From: Pseudoluteimonas sp044226035
Lineage (GTDB): Bacteria; Pseudomonadota; Gammaproteobacteria; Xanthomonadales; Xanthomonadaceae
DNA length: 20,367 nt
Reading direction: 5' to 3'
Assembly: GCA_044226035.1 (NCBI GenBank)
Contig: JBGAHT010000051.1
Coordinates: 1 to 20,367 of the forward strand
Position 1 is the stretch's first letter, and every line of letters starts with the position of its first letter. A program made the position numbers and the translations under genes. The notes beneath the pieces were generated by a model. That model did not search any database. It was given only the letters and a program-made list of their open reading frames with translations, and was not told the DNA's origin. Shown here in pieces: positions 13,915 through 20,367 of the stretch.

Positions 13915-14919
13915 ATGCCCGCGGTTTCCCCTGCAATCGCCGCCAACGCGTTGCGCCTGTCCGTCGCCCCGATGATGGACTGGACGGATTCGCATTGCCG
14001 CGCGTTCCACCGCGTGCTGGCGCCGCACGCGCGGCTGTACAGCGAAATGGTGCACGCGAACGCGGTGATCCACGGCGACCGCGCGAAGCTGCTGGCGATG
14101 GATGCGTCCGAACACCCGGTGGCCCTGCAGCTCGGCGGCAGCGAACCGGCACTGCTGGCGCAGGCGGCGCGAATCGGTGCCGAGGCCGGTTTCGACGAGG
14201 TCAACCTCAATTGCGGCTGTCCCTCCGACCGGGTGCAGGCCGGGCGTTTCGGCGCCTGCCTGATGCGCGAGCCGGCGCTGGTGGCCGACAGCGTGGCGGC
14301 GATGATCGAGGCCGCGCCAGGCATCCCGGTCACGGTGAAATGCCGGCTCGGCGTCGACGACGACCACGACTGGGATCGTTTCCTCGCCTTCGTCGATGCG
14401 ATCGCCGATGCCGGTTGCCGCATGTTCATCGTGCACGCGCGCAACGCCTGGCTGCAGGGCCTGTCGCCGAAGGAGAACCGCGAAGTGCCGCCGCTGCGCT
14501 ACGACTGGGCGTATCGCCTGAAAGCCGAACGCCCCGGATTGCAGGTCGTGGTCAACGGCGGCATCGCCGACGGCGGCGAAGCGGGCGCGCACCTCGAACA
14601 CGTCGATGGCGCGATGCTCGGCCGCGCCGCCTACCACACGCCCTACCTGCTGCACGAACTCGACGTGGCGTGGTTCGGCGGCGACCTGCGATCGCGCGCG
14701 GAGTCGCTGCGCGCTTACCGGCCCTACGTCGAGGCGCAGCTCGGGCGCGGCGTGCAGCTCAAGCACATCGCCAGGCACGTGCTCGGCCTGTTCGCCGGGC
14801 AGCCGGGCGGACGCGCGTTCCGGCAGGTGCTGAGCGAAGGCGCGCACAAGCCGGGCGCCGACTGGTCGCTGCTTGAACGCGCGCTGGCGCTGACCGAGCG
14901 ACGCGAGGCCGCGGCATGA
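13915..14919 (+). CDS. dusA: tRNA-dihydrouridine(20/20a) synthase DusA
   Basis: DusA reduces uridine 20/20a in the tRNA D-loop using FMN and NADPH. The 334-residue protein has the FMN-binding start LSVAPMMDWTDSHCR, then VALQLGGSEP, and the active-site block VNLNCGCPSDRVQ with catalytic C102. Next come PVTVKCRLGVDD, FIVHARNAWLQGLSPKENR (a DusA-specific stretch) and VVNGGI before the C-terminal helical tRNA-binding domain with KHIARHVLGLFAGQPGGRAFRQVLS. The length and these motifs separate DusA from DusB and DusC. Translation probably initiates on a leaderless mRNA. The stop overlaps the next gene as ATGA. Confidence 0.96.
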   Translation: MPAVSPAIAANALRLSVAPMMDWTDSHCRAFHRVLAPHARLYSEMVHANAVIHGDRAKLLAMDASEHPVALQLGGSEPALLAQAARIGAEAGFDEVNLNCGCPSDRVQAGRFGACLMREPALVADSVAAMIEAAPGIPVTVKCRLGVDDDHDWDRFLAFVDAIADAGCRMFIVHARNAWLQGLSPKENREVPPLRYDWAYRLKAERPGLQVVVNGGIADGGEAGAHLEHVDGAMLGRAAYHTPYLLHELDVAWFGGDLRSRAESLRAYRPYVEAQLGRGVQLKHIARHVLGLFAGQPGGRAFRQVLSEGAHKPGADWSLLERALALTERREAAA

Positions 14920-15827
14920 TCACCCGCGACCCCGACGCGTTCTTCGCCTACGCGCGCGGGCTCGCCACGGACTTCGGCCCGGCCACCGCGCGCGCCGCGT
15001 TCCTGGTGGCGCCGGACGGTTTCCGCCTGGCCGAGCAGTCCGCGCGCGACAACGCCTACATGGCCGATGCGATGGCCTTCGATGCGCAGCGCGCGTCGAT
15101 GCAGCACCGCGAGCTGCAGCGCGCGATCTCGAACGCGCTGCCCACGGTCTGCTTCGCCGGCGATCCGGCCACGCCGGACGCGGTGTTCCCCAACAACGTG
15201 TTAGCGACCGCCGCGGGGCGGTACATCGTCGGCCGCATGCGCCATGAAGTGCGGCAGCGCGAAGCGGCGCGCGAGGACATCCGCGGCTTCTTCGCCGGCG
15301 TGCTCGATTACGCCGAGATCGACCTCTCGACCCAGCCGCATCCGTGCGAGCTCACCGGCGCGCTGGTGATCGACCGCGCGCGCGGGCTCGGCTATTGCGG
15401 CCTGTCCGAACGCTGCGACGCCGAGGGCGCACGCCTGATGCACGAGGCCTTCGGCCTGCGCGCGACCCTGCTGTTCGACCTGGCGCCGGGCGAATACCAC
15501 GCGAACGTGGTGCTGGCGGTGCTGGCCGGGCGCGCGGCGGTGGTGTGCCCGCGCGGTTTCGCCGATCCGCAGATTCCGGCCGCCATCGCCGCGTTCCACG
15601 CGCCGCACGCCGTGCTCTGTAGCGACGCCGAGCACGCGGCCTTCGCCGGCAACTGCATCGCGCTGTCCGGCGACGCGGTCTGGATGAGCGCGAACGCCGA
15701 CGCGGCGCTGTCGCCGGCGCACCGCGCGCGGCTGGCGGCGGCGGGTTTCCGGGTCGAATCGGTGGCGCTGGACGCGATCGAGGCCGGCGGCGGTTCGCTG
15801 CGCTGCTGCATCGGCGAGATATTCTGA
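14916..15827 (+). CDS. ctlX: CtlX-like hydrolase, arginine deiminase/DDAH superfamily
   Basis: This 303-residue cytoplasmic protein belongs to the amidinotransferase-fold branch annotated as citrulline utilisation hydrolase CtlX or arginine deiminase-related. It has an N-terminal FLVAPDGFRLAEQSARDN, PDAVFPNNV (the FPNN motif), CELTGALVIDRARGLGYCGLSERC, H195 in GEYHANVVLAVL, and a C-terminal GGGSLRCC whose C297 is the probable nucleophile. The exact substrate is uncertain; family members act on guanidino or ureido groups of arginine-like compounds. The ATGA overlap with dusA implies coupled translation although the functions look unrelated. No arginine-deiminase pathway partners (arcB, arcC) are in the window. 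Confidence 0.87.
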   Translation: MITRDPDAFFAYARGLATDFGPATARAAFLVAPDGFRLAEQSARDNAYMADAMAFDAQRASMQHRELQRAISNALPTVCFAGDPATPDAVFPNNVLATAAGRYIVGRMRHEVRQREAAREDIRGFFAGVLDYAEIDLSTQPHPCELTGALVIDRARGLGYCGLSERCDAEGARLMHEAFGLRATLLFDLAPGEYHANVVLAVLAGRAAVVCPRGFADPQIPAAIAAFHAPHAVLCSDAEHAAFAGNCIALSGDAVWMSANADAALSPAHRARLAAAGFRVESVALDAIEAGGGSLRCCIGEIF

Positions 15828-15931
15828 AATCGCGGAAAACCGCCGAATTAAGGACGGATTCACCGCCTCGTTCCGAGAATGCATGCCACGTCGGCCTTCC
15901 GCCGGCATGCGCAGCCGCCTGATTTGCAGCC

Positions 15932-16294
15932 ATGAACCGCCATTCCGCCACCATCGCGCTCGTCCTGCCGCTGGCCCTGGGCCTGGCGGCGAACGCGTGG
16001 GCGGGCCCGCGCGGCGGGCAGGGCGGCAACGGCCCCCGATCGGCGCAGCAGCAGCAGGGGGCGCCCTTCGCCGGCCCGCAGCACGGCCAGGGCCACGACG
16101 ATCTGTCCGACAGCGTGCGCCGGGTCGAACGCGATACCCGCGGCCGCGTGCTCAGCGCCGAGCGGGTGCCGTACGATGGCCGCGACGTCAATCGCATCAA
16201 GGTGGTGGACCAGTCCGGCCGCGTGCGCGTGATCATGGACGATCCCGACCAGAAGCCGTCCCCGTCGGCGCCTGCACGCGACGACGACAACTGA
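15932..16294 (+). CDS. Small secreted PepSY-like protein upstream of the two-component system
   Basis: A 24-residue signal peptide (LVLPLALGLAANAWA) precedes a glutamine/glycine-rich linker (GQGGNGPRSAQQQQGAP). A single compact domain of about 50 residues follows, LSDSVRRVERDTRGRVLSAERV through VNRIKVVDQSGRVRVIMDDP, ending in a charged tail. The domain, one helix followed by G-x-V-L-x-A-E and I-K-V-x-x-x-x-G-x-V strands, resembles a half PepSY unit. PepSY-like proteins commonly sit next to two-component genes and are suspected to modulate the sensor in the periplasm; that role here is inferred. The response regulator starts 55 bp after its stop. The 104-bp upstream gap holds an AT-rich stretch near 15840-15850 but no clear promoter. 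Confidence 0.85.
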   Translation: MNRHSATIALVLPLALGLAANAWAGPRGGQGGNGPRSAQQQQGAPFAGPQHGQGHDDLSDSVRRVERDTRGRVLSAERVPYDGRDVNRIKVVDQSGRVRVIMDDPDQKPSPSAPARDDDN

Positions 16295-16314
16295 CGCATC
16301 ATCCTGATGCTGCC

Positions 16315-16329
16315 GGCCGCATTGCGGCC
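16315..16329. other. Hairpin GGCCGC-ATT-GCGGCC before the response regulator gene
   Basis: This perfect 6-bp stem with a 3-nt loop lies 20 nt before the regulator ATG and is followed by aaccttt rather than a real U-tract. It may weakly attenuate or process the mRNA between the PepSY-like gene and the regulator. It is too short of uridines to call a terminator. Confidence 0.4.
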
Positions 16330-16349
16330 AACCTTTCCCGGAGTCCTGC

Positions 16350-17036
16350 ATGCGTATCCTGCTCGTCGAAGACGAAGCCCCGCTGCGCGAAACCCTGGCC
16401 GCGCGCCTCAAGCGCGAAGGCTATGCGGTGGATGCCGCGCAGGACGGCGAGGAAGGCCTGTACATGGGCCGCGAGGTCCCGTTCGATGTCGGCATCATCG
16501 ACCTCGGCCTGCCGAAGATGTCCGGCATGGACCTGATCAAGGCGTTGCGCGACGAGGGCAGGAAGTTCCCGGTGCTGATCCTCACCGCGCGTTCGAGCTG
16601 GCAGGACAAGGTCGACGGCCTCAAGCAGGGCGCCGACGATTACCTGGTCAAGCCGTTCCACGTCGAGGAATTGCTGGCGCGCATCCACGCGCTGGTGCGC
16701 CGCGCCGCGGGCTGGAGCAAGCCGACGCTGGAATGCGGCCCGGTGATGCTCGACCTCGCCGCGCAGACGGTGAGCGTCAACGGCAGCAACGTCGACCTGA
16801 CCAGCTACGAATACAAGGTGCTCGAGTACCTGATGATGCACGCCGGCGAGCTGGTCTCGAAGGCCGACCTCACCGAGCACATCTACCAGCAGGACTTCGA
16901 CCGCGATTCCAACGTGCTCGAGGTCTTCATCGGCCGCCTGCGCAAGAAGCTCGATCCGGACGGCGCGCTGAAGCCGATCGAGACCGTGCGCGGACGCGGC
17001 TACCGCTTCGCCATCCCGCGCACGGGCGAGGGCTGA
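16350..17036 (+). CDS. phoP: OmpR-family response regulator, PhoP-like
   Basis: This 228-residue regulator has a receiver domain (1 to about 115) with acidic pocket E7/D8, phosphoacceptor D51 in IIDLGLPKMSG, the switch threonine in LILTARSS, and the conserved lysine in YLVKPF. The OmpR/PhoB winged-helix domain is at about 128-225, with VDLTSYEYKVLEYLMMHAGELVSKADLTEHIY, VLEVFIGRLRKKL and TVRGRGYRFAIP. The recognition region SNVLEVFIGRLRKKL and the overall pattern match PhoP of Xanthomonas and relatives, which controls envelope and divalent-cation or virulence genes. GGAG 8 nt upstream supports the start. The kinase gene begins 28 bp after the stop, so the two form an operon. Confidence 0.92.
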   Translation: MRILLVEDEAPLRETLAARLKREGYAVDAAQDGEEGLYMGREVPFDVGIIDLGLPKMSGMDLIKALRDEGRKFPVLILTARSSWQDKVDGLKQGADDYLVKPFHVEELLARIHALVRRAAGWSKPTLECGPVMLDLAAQTVSVNGSNVDLTSYEYKVLEYLMMHAGELVSKADLTEHIYQQDFDRDSNVLEVFIGRLRKKLDPDGALKPIETVRGRGYRFAIPRTGEG

Positions 17037-17064
17037 CCGGCCGCACGCGCGGACCGGGGAAGCG

Positions 17065-18480
17065 ATGGCGGCGCGCGAGCCCTTCCTCGGCTGGCGCCCG
17101 CGTTCCCTGCAGAGCCGGCAGCTGCTGGCCGCGAGCCTGGGCCTGCTGGCCTTCCTCGCCATCACCGGCTACGCGCTGGATCGCGCCTTCATCGACGTCG
17201 CCGGGCAGGGCCTGCACGACAGGCTCAAGAACTACGCCTACGGCTACCTCACCGGCATCGAATTCGCGCGCGACGGCACCCTGATCCCGCCGGAAGCCTC
17301 GCCCGACGGCCGCTTCGACCAACCCGGCGGCGGCCTCTATGTCGACGTGGAACTGCCGAACGGGCGCTGGCGGTCCGCGTCCTCCACCGGGCAGACGTTG
17401 CCCAGCGGCGAAGTGCTCGGCCCCCTGCAGGAACGCCAGGACGGCCCGCTGCCGATGACGCGCAGCGACGGCACCCGCGGCGCGGTCTACCGCTACGGCA
17501 TCGGCGTGGTCTGGGCCCCGGGCGACGACCCCAGGGCCGAGTTCCCGTACACGATCTACGTGATGGAGGACGCCGGCACGCTGCCGCGGCAGGTGCGGGT
17601 GTTCCGCCAGGCGTTGTGGGGCTACCTCGGCATCGCCGCGCTGCTGCTGTTGCTGCTGCAGGCGCTGATCCTGCGCTGGAGCCTGCGCCCGCTGCGGCGC
17701 GTGGTGGTCGAACTCGAGCGCGTGCAGCGCGGCCAGCTCGCGCGCATGAGCGAACGCCACCCGCGCGAACTCGCGCCGCTCACCGACAGCATCAACGCGC
17801 TGGTCGACAGCGAACGCGAACACCTCGAACGCCAGCGCAACACGCTCGCCGACCTCGCCCACAGCCTGAAGACGCCGCTGGCGGTGCTGCGCACGCGCCT
17901 GGACAGCGGCGCGCCGGAAGGCGAACTGCGCGAGGAAGTCGACCTGCAGCTGCGGCGCATGAACGACCTCGTCGGCTACCAGCTCTCGCGCGCGGCCTCG
18001 GGCGGACATGCGCTGTTCGCCGCGCCGGTGGAAATCCAACCCTATGCCGAGCAGATCGTGCAGGGGCTGGAGAAGATCTACGCCGCGCGCAAGGTGTTGT
18101 GCGAGTTCGAGATCGCGCCCGACGCGCGCTTCCACGGCGAACCGGGCGACCTGCAGGAACTGCTCGGCAACCTGCTCGAGAACGCGTTCAAGTGGGCGAA
18201 GTCGCGGGTGATGCTCACCGCGCTGGTCGGCGAAAGCGAGCCGCGGCGCCGCGCGGGCCTGGTGCTGCGGGTCGAGGACGACGGTCCCGGCATCCCGCCC
18301 GACCGCATCGCCGCGGTGCTGCAGCGCGGCGTGCGCGGCGACGAACGCGTGCAGGGCCACGGCATCGGCCTGGCCATCGTGCAGGACATCGTGCAGGGTT
18401 ATCGCGGCACGCTCGAGGTCGGCGCGTCGTCCGAACTCGGCGGCGCGAGCTTCACCGCGAGGTTCCCGCCGGGCCTTTGA
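17065..18480 (+). CDS. phoQ: Sensor histidine kinase, PhoQ-like
   Basis: This 471-residue inner-membrane kinase has TM1 at about 19-38, a periplasmic sensor domain of about 140 residues, TM2 at about 183-203 and a HAMP linker. The H-box LADLAHSLKTPLAVLRTRL has phosphoacceptor H266. ATPase motifs are the N-box LLGNLLENAFKWAK (N373), the G1 box VEDDGPGIP (403-411) and the G2 box GHGIGLAIV. The SLKTPLAVL form of the H-box and the FKWAK N-box are PhoQ-like. PhoQ proteins sense low Mg2+, acid or cationic peptides; the ligand here is not shown. GGGGA 6 nt upstream supports the ATG. Gene order (PepSY-like, regulator, kinase) suggests one signalling operon ending at the double hairpin. Confidence 0.91.
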   Translation: MAAREPFLGWRPRSLQSRQLLAASLGLLAFLAITGYALDRAFIDVAGQGLHDRLKNYAYGYLTGIEFARDGTLIPPEASPDGRFDQPGGGLYVDVELPNGRWRSASSTGQTLPSGEVLGPLQERQDGPLPMTRSDGTRGAVYRYGIGVVWAPGDDPRAEFPYTIYVMEDAGTLPRQVRVFRQALWGYLGIAALLLLLLQALILRWSLRPLRRVVVELERVQRGQLARMSERHPRELAPLTDSINALVDSEREHLERQRNTLADLAHSLKTPLAVLRTRLDSGAPEGELREEVDLQLRRMNDLVGYQLSRAASGGHALFAAPVEIQPYAEQIVQGLEKIYAARKVLCEFEIAPDARFHGEPGDLQELLGNLLENAFKWAKSRVMLTALVGESEPRRRAGLVLRVEDDGPGIPPDRIAAVLQRGVRGDERVQGHGIGLAIVQDIVQGYRGTLEVGASSELGGASFTARFPPGL

Positions 18481-18488
18481 TTTTCGCT

Positions 18489-18519
18489 CCCTCCCTTTCG
18501 CCGAAGGCGAAGGGGAGGG
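18489..18519. terminator. Strong hairpin after the kinase gene (first of a pair)
   Basis: A 14-bp stem, CCCTCCCTTTCGCC (18489-18502) with GGCGAAGGGGAGGG (18506-18519), closes on a GAA loop and has only one T-G wobble. It begins 9 nt after the kinase stop. There is no long U-tract in either direction, so it may block or protect mRNA ends rather than terminate by itself. Confidence 0.6.
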
Positions 18520-18553
18520 CTGGGGAGGGGTGAATCATCCAACCCCCTCCCGA

Positions 18554-18584
18554 CCTCCCCCTTGCGCTGCGCGCAAAGGGGAGG
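18554..18584. terminator. Strong hairpin at the end of mtfA (second of a pair)
   Basis: CCTCCCCCTTGCGC (18554-18567) pairs with GCGCAAAGGGGAGG (18571-18584) around a TGC loop with one mismatch, and GACCT...AGGTC extends it outward. The right arm runs into the tca at 18588-18590 that is the mtfA stop codon. The two hairpins together fill the convergent gap and resemble a short paired repeat. Confidence 0.6.
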
Positions 18585-18587
18585 AGG

Positions 18588-19349
18588 TCAAAACGGCGCC
18601 GCCCCGTAGAACCGCTCCAGGTGCGCCGCCACCTCCGGCATCGCGCGGCGCAGCGTGCGCGGGTCGCTGAAGTGGTATTCGCTGCACACCGCGAAGAACT
18701 CCTCCGGCGATTCGGCGGCGTAGTCGTCGATGGCGACGCGGCGGCCGGCGTCGACGCGTTCGCACAATGCGTCGTAGGCGCGCTGGAAGTCGCTTGCCCA
18801 GCGTTTCTGCCAGTCGCGCGGCAATGGCGGGGTGCCGTCCATCGCGCCGTCGAGCGCGTCGAGCTTGTGCGCCATTTCGTGCACGGCGACGCAGAAGCCG
18901 TCGCGCGGCGCGGCGAGGTCGGCTTCGACATCGGCCCAGGACAGCACCAGCGGGCCATGTTCCCAGGCCTCGCCGATCAGTTCGTCCTCTCCCTCGTGCA
19001 GCACGCCGGCGGCGTCGATGTGGCTGCGATGGGCGCGGAACGCATCCGGGTACACCAGCAGTTGCGACCAGCCATGCAGGCCTTCGGCGCCGAATTCCAG
19101 CAAGGGCAGGCAGCACAGCGCGGCCAGCAGCAGGCGGTCGCGGTCGTCGAGCTGCAGCCCGGCGAGCGGGGTGATCGCCTTGCGCCGCAGGAACAGCGCG
19201 GCGAGTCCGCGCAGGCGCGCCTCGCGTTCGGGCGCGAGCGCCTCGATCCAGCGCACGCGCGCGCGCACGGATTGCCAGTCGGGTTCGGGAATGTCGACCG
19301 GCGCGCGCCGGAACGGATCCAGCAGCCGGCGGAACAGCGATCCGGTCAG
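18588..19349 (-). CDS. mtfA: MtfA-like zinc-dependent peptidase; probable CTG start
   Basis: MtfA is a cytosolic zinc peptidase which in E. coli binds the repressor Mlc and so affects the glucose phosphotransferase gene. The protein matches MtfA along its length: RFLxxKAITPLAGLQLDD-like start, LPLLEFGAEGLHGWSQLLVYPDAF, the metal site HEMAHKLD (H157, E158, H161) and EEFFAVCSEYHF with the third ligand. No ATG, GTG or TTG lies near the natural N-terminus (SLFRRLLDPF). A CTG at 19349-19347 overlaps the preceding gene's TGA as CTGA and gives 253 residues, close to the 265 of E. coli MtfA. The frame opens further upstream, to 19592, only as a shadow of the preceding gene. The start codon is therefore inferred. 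Confidence 0.88.
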   Translation of the reverse strand: MTGSLFRRLLDPFRRAPVDIPEPDWQSVRARVRWIEALAPEREARLRGLAALFLRRKAITPLAGLQLDDRDRLLLAALCCLPLLEFGAEGLHGWSQLLVYPDAFRAHRSHIDAAGVLHEGEDELIGEAWEHGPLVLSWADVEADLAAPRDGFCVAVHEMAHKLDALDGAMDGTPPLPRDWQKRWASDFQRAYDALCERVDAGRRVAIDDYAAESPEEFFAVCSEYHFSDPRTLRRAMPEVAAHLERFYGAAPF

Positions 19350-19624
19350 CGGAACATGCCGGGCAGGAAGCTGTGCCAGCGCGGCACGCGCGGCACGCCG
19401 CCGGCATCGTCGCCGCCGCCACCGCCGGTGGTGTGGGCCGTGGTCGCCGCCGGGCGGGCCTTGTGCACGGCGCTCGCGGAGCGCTTGGCCGTGGCCGGCG
19501 CGGGGCTCGGCACGGTGATCACGCTGTCGCGGCAATCGCCGACTTCCCCCGACGGACGCGCGTCGCGGCCGAAGGCCAGTGGGCTGGCGCACAGCAGGAT
19601 CAGGCAGATGGCGATGCGATGCAT
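19346..19624 (-). CDS. Small secreted protein, unknown function (92 aa), coupled to mtfA
   Basis: Starting at the ATG at 19624, the protein has a signal peptide (MHRIAICLILLCASPLAFG). After it come a short Cys-containing stretch GDCRDSVITVPS, an Ala/Thr/Lys-rich low-complexity middle, a GGGGGDDAGG run, and a hydrophobic end WHSFLPGMFR. I do not recognise the family. A GGGGA motif lies 6 nt upstream, and TATAGT at 19664-19669 is a good -10 box. Its stop overlaps the presumed mtfA CTG by 4 bp, so it probably leads a two-gene operon. The low complexity leaves some doubt whether the C-terminal half is under selection. Confidence 0.7.
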   Translation of the reverse strand: MHRIAICLILLCASPLAFGRDARPSGEVGDCRDSVITVPSPAPATAKRSASAVHKARPAATTAHTTGGGGGDDAGGVPRVPRWHSFLPGMFR

Positions 19625-19663
19625 GGCGTTCCCCGGGGGCCGCCCCCGGGAGGGCGGGGGCAC

Positions 19664-19669
19664 ACTATA
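19664..19669 (-). promoter_or_regulatory. -10 box (TATAGT) for the small secreted gene and mtfA
   Basis: TATAGT on the minus strand lies about 40 nt before the ATG at 19624. The intervening leader is almost pure G/C with a gccgcccccggg palindrome (19640-19651 region) that could fold. No clear -35 box was seen. Confidence 0.5.
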
Positions 19670-19800
19670 AACCGGATGCGCCGGCGCCGCCGAAGGTTGC
19701 AATGCTGCGCTGCGGCAGGCGCGTTGACCGGGCGTATTCAGGGTTGGAGGATGGGATGCAGGCCCTCGTTGCCAAGGGTAATCGGATGTAGGTTTCGGAA

Positions 19801-20172
19801 TTGAGTGAGTTCGACAAGGCTCCAACAAATATGCAGAGATGGTTGGCAGCCGGTCTCGCTTTGATCGCTTCGACAGCATTGGCCGGGATGACCGCGCTTT
19901 TCTGGTTTTACGTGCACCTTTACTTGGTCGGTTGCATTTTTGCGATGCTATTCGCGCTGAGCTGTTGGGTGTTTTACCGAGCGGTCAGTACCGCCCCTCG
20001 TCCCTTGCGAGCCAACGAAATTGCCGGCTTGGCATGGATTTTCTTGATCCTCGGCTTCGCGGAAGTGATCGGTTCGTTCTTCATGTCCGGACACAACAAA
20101 GGATTCTTCTTTGGAACCGGATTGTCGATGATCGGAATCGGCCTTGCCGGCATTCTTTCGAAACGTGCATGA
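19801..20172 (+). CDS. Multi-pass membrane protein of unknown function, low GC (123 aa)
   Basis: Four hydrophobic stretches are visible at about residues 14-37, 40-60, 74-95 and 102-121, consistent with a small four-helix inner-membrane protein. I do not recognise the family. GC is close to 50% over the gene, well below the roughly 70% of nearby genes, and many codons end in A or T, so it may have been acquired or be weakly expressed. The TTG at 19801 gives 123 residues; an ATG at 19831 would give 113 and leave all helices intact, with AAGG upstream at a rather long distance. The choice between them is open. It is not obviously linked to its divergent neighbour. Confidence 0.65.
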   Translation: MSEFDKAPTNMQRWLAAGLALIASTALAGMTALFWFYVHLYLVGCIFAMLFALSCWVFYRAVSTAPRPLRANEIAGLAWIFLILGFAEVIGSFFMSGHNKGFFFGTGLSMIGIGLAGILSKRA

Positions 20173-20367
20173 GGCCGAACAATTCGTTTGGGCCGCCACG
20201 GTTCCCTCTCGCCATCCCCGACACGAGTCTGGCATCGCGTAGGCTCGCGCAAATCCGGCTGCACCGGCCTGCAACCATCCGGCAAGACGGCGTATCCATC
20301 CCTTGAGGCCGTCGACACGCAGGGCGGCCCGATCCGGAACCGTCCGCGTCCATGGCCAGAACAGGAG
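20173..20367. other. Gene-free right edge
   Basis: I see no convincing coding region, RNA gene, terminator or repeat in the last 195 bp. Short frames here are not supported by family motifs. It probably includes the upstream region of a gene beyond the window. Confidence 0.5.

Noticed and set aside
19579..19800. Short plus-strand frame ending at about 19791
   Set aside because: It is a shadow of the divergent leader and secreted gene, with no start signal and no family motif.
1..20367. tRNA, rRNA, riboswitch or biosynthetic gene cluster
   Set aside because: No cloverleaf, rRNA core, known aptamer or synthase genes were recognised on either strand by reading; a covariance-model search would be needed to exclude small RNAs.

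Overview
The window is about 20.4 kb of GC-rich, densely coding chromosome from a gammaproteobacterium, most likely of the Xanthomonadaceae/Lysobacteraceae (Lysobacter, Luteimonas or Thermomonas type). This rests on the high GC, the AcnD/PrpF branch of the methylcitrate cycle, a PhoP/PhoQ-like pair preceded by a small secreted PepSY-like protein, -10 boxes set 6-7 nt before start codons (leaderless transcription), and GC-rich hairpin repeats between genes. The genus is an inference. No rRNA, tRNA, CRISPR array, integrase or transposase was seen, and no gene-free stretch exceeds about 300 bp.

Layout. 1-3080 (+): the end of a DUF488 gene running into a 14-bp x4 tandem repeat, a secreted unknown protein, DUF1993, a small DUF2798 membrane protein, a secreted SLT lytic transglycosylase and an overlapping CPxCG zinc-ribbon-like protein. 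3091-3607: a low-GC DUF559 nuclease-like gene bracketed by inverted copies of a roughly 50-bp hairpin repeat; this is the most transposon-like object here. 3642-8886: mostly cell-wall genes: a DAACS-type transporter, an L,D-transpeptidase-like lipoprotein and an NlpC/P60 endopeptidase (all -), then divergently a VanX-type D-Ala-D-Ala dipeptidase overlapping a HAD hydrolase (+). A composite palindromic repeat lies between the divergent genes and runs into the 5' end of the NlpC/P60 gene. 8981-9971 (+): two small secreted unknowns separated by a clear intrinsic terminator.

9993-13874 (-): prpF and acnD, which together convert 2-methylcitrate to 2-methylaconitate for propionate breakdown, with another copy of the DUF559-flanking repeat between them. 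prpB and prpC are not present. acnD diverges from dusA (tRNA dihydrouridine synthase) through a 40-bp gap carrying two mirror-image TAAAAT boxes, each 6 nt from an ATG. dusA overlaps a CtlX-like amidinotransferase-fold hydrolase. 15932-18480 (+): the PepSY-like protein, response regulator and sensor kinase, probably one operon. 18489-19624: a double hairpin between convergent genes, then mtfA and a small secreted gene (-); mtfA appears to start with CTG in a CTGA overlap. 19801-20172: a lower-GC membrane protein of unknown function.

Recurring themes are hairpin repeats placed exactly at gene ends, where they supply the stop codon of three minus-strand genes (DUF559, acnD, mtfA), leaderless promoters, and 4-bp stop/start overlaps (slt/CPxCG, vanX/HAD, dusA/ctlX, small secreted gene/mtfA).
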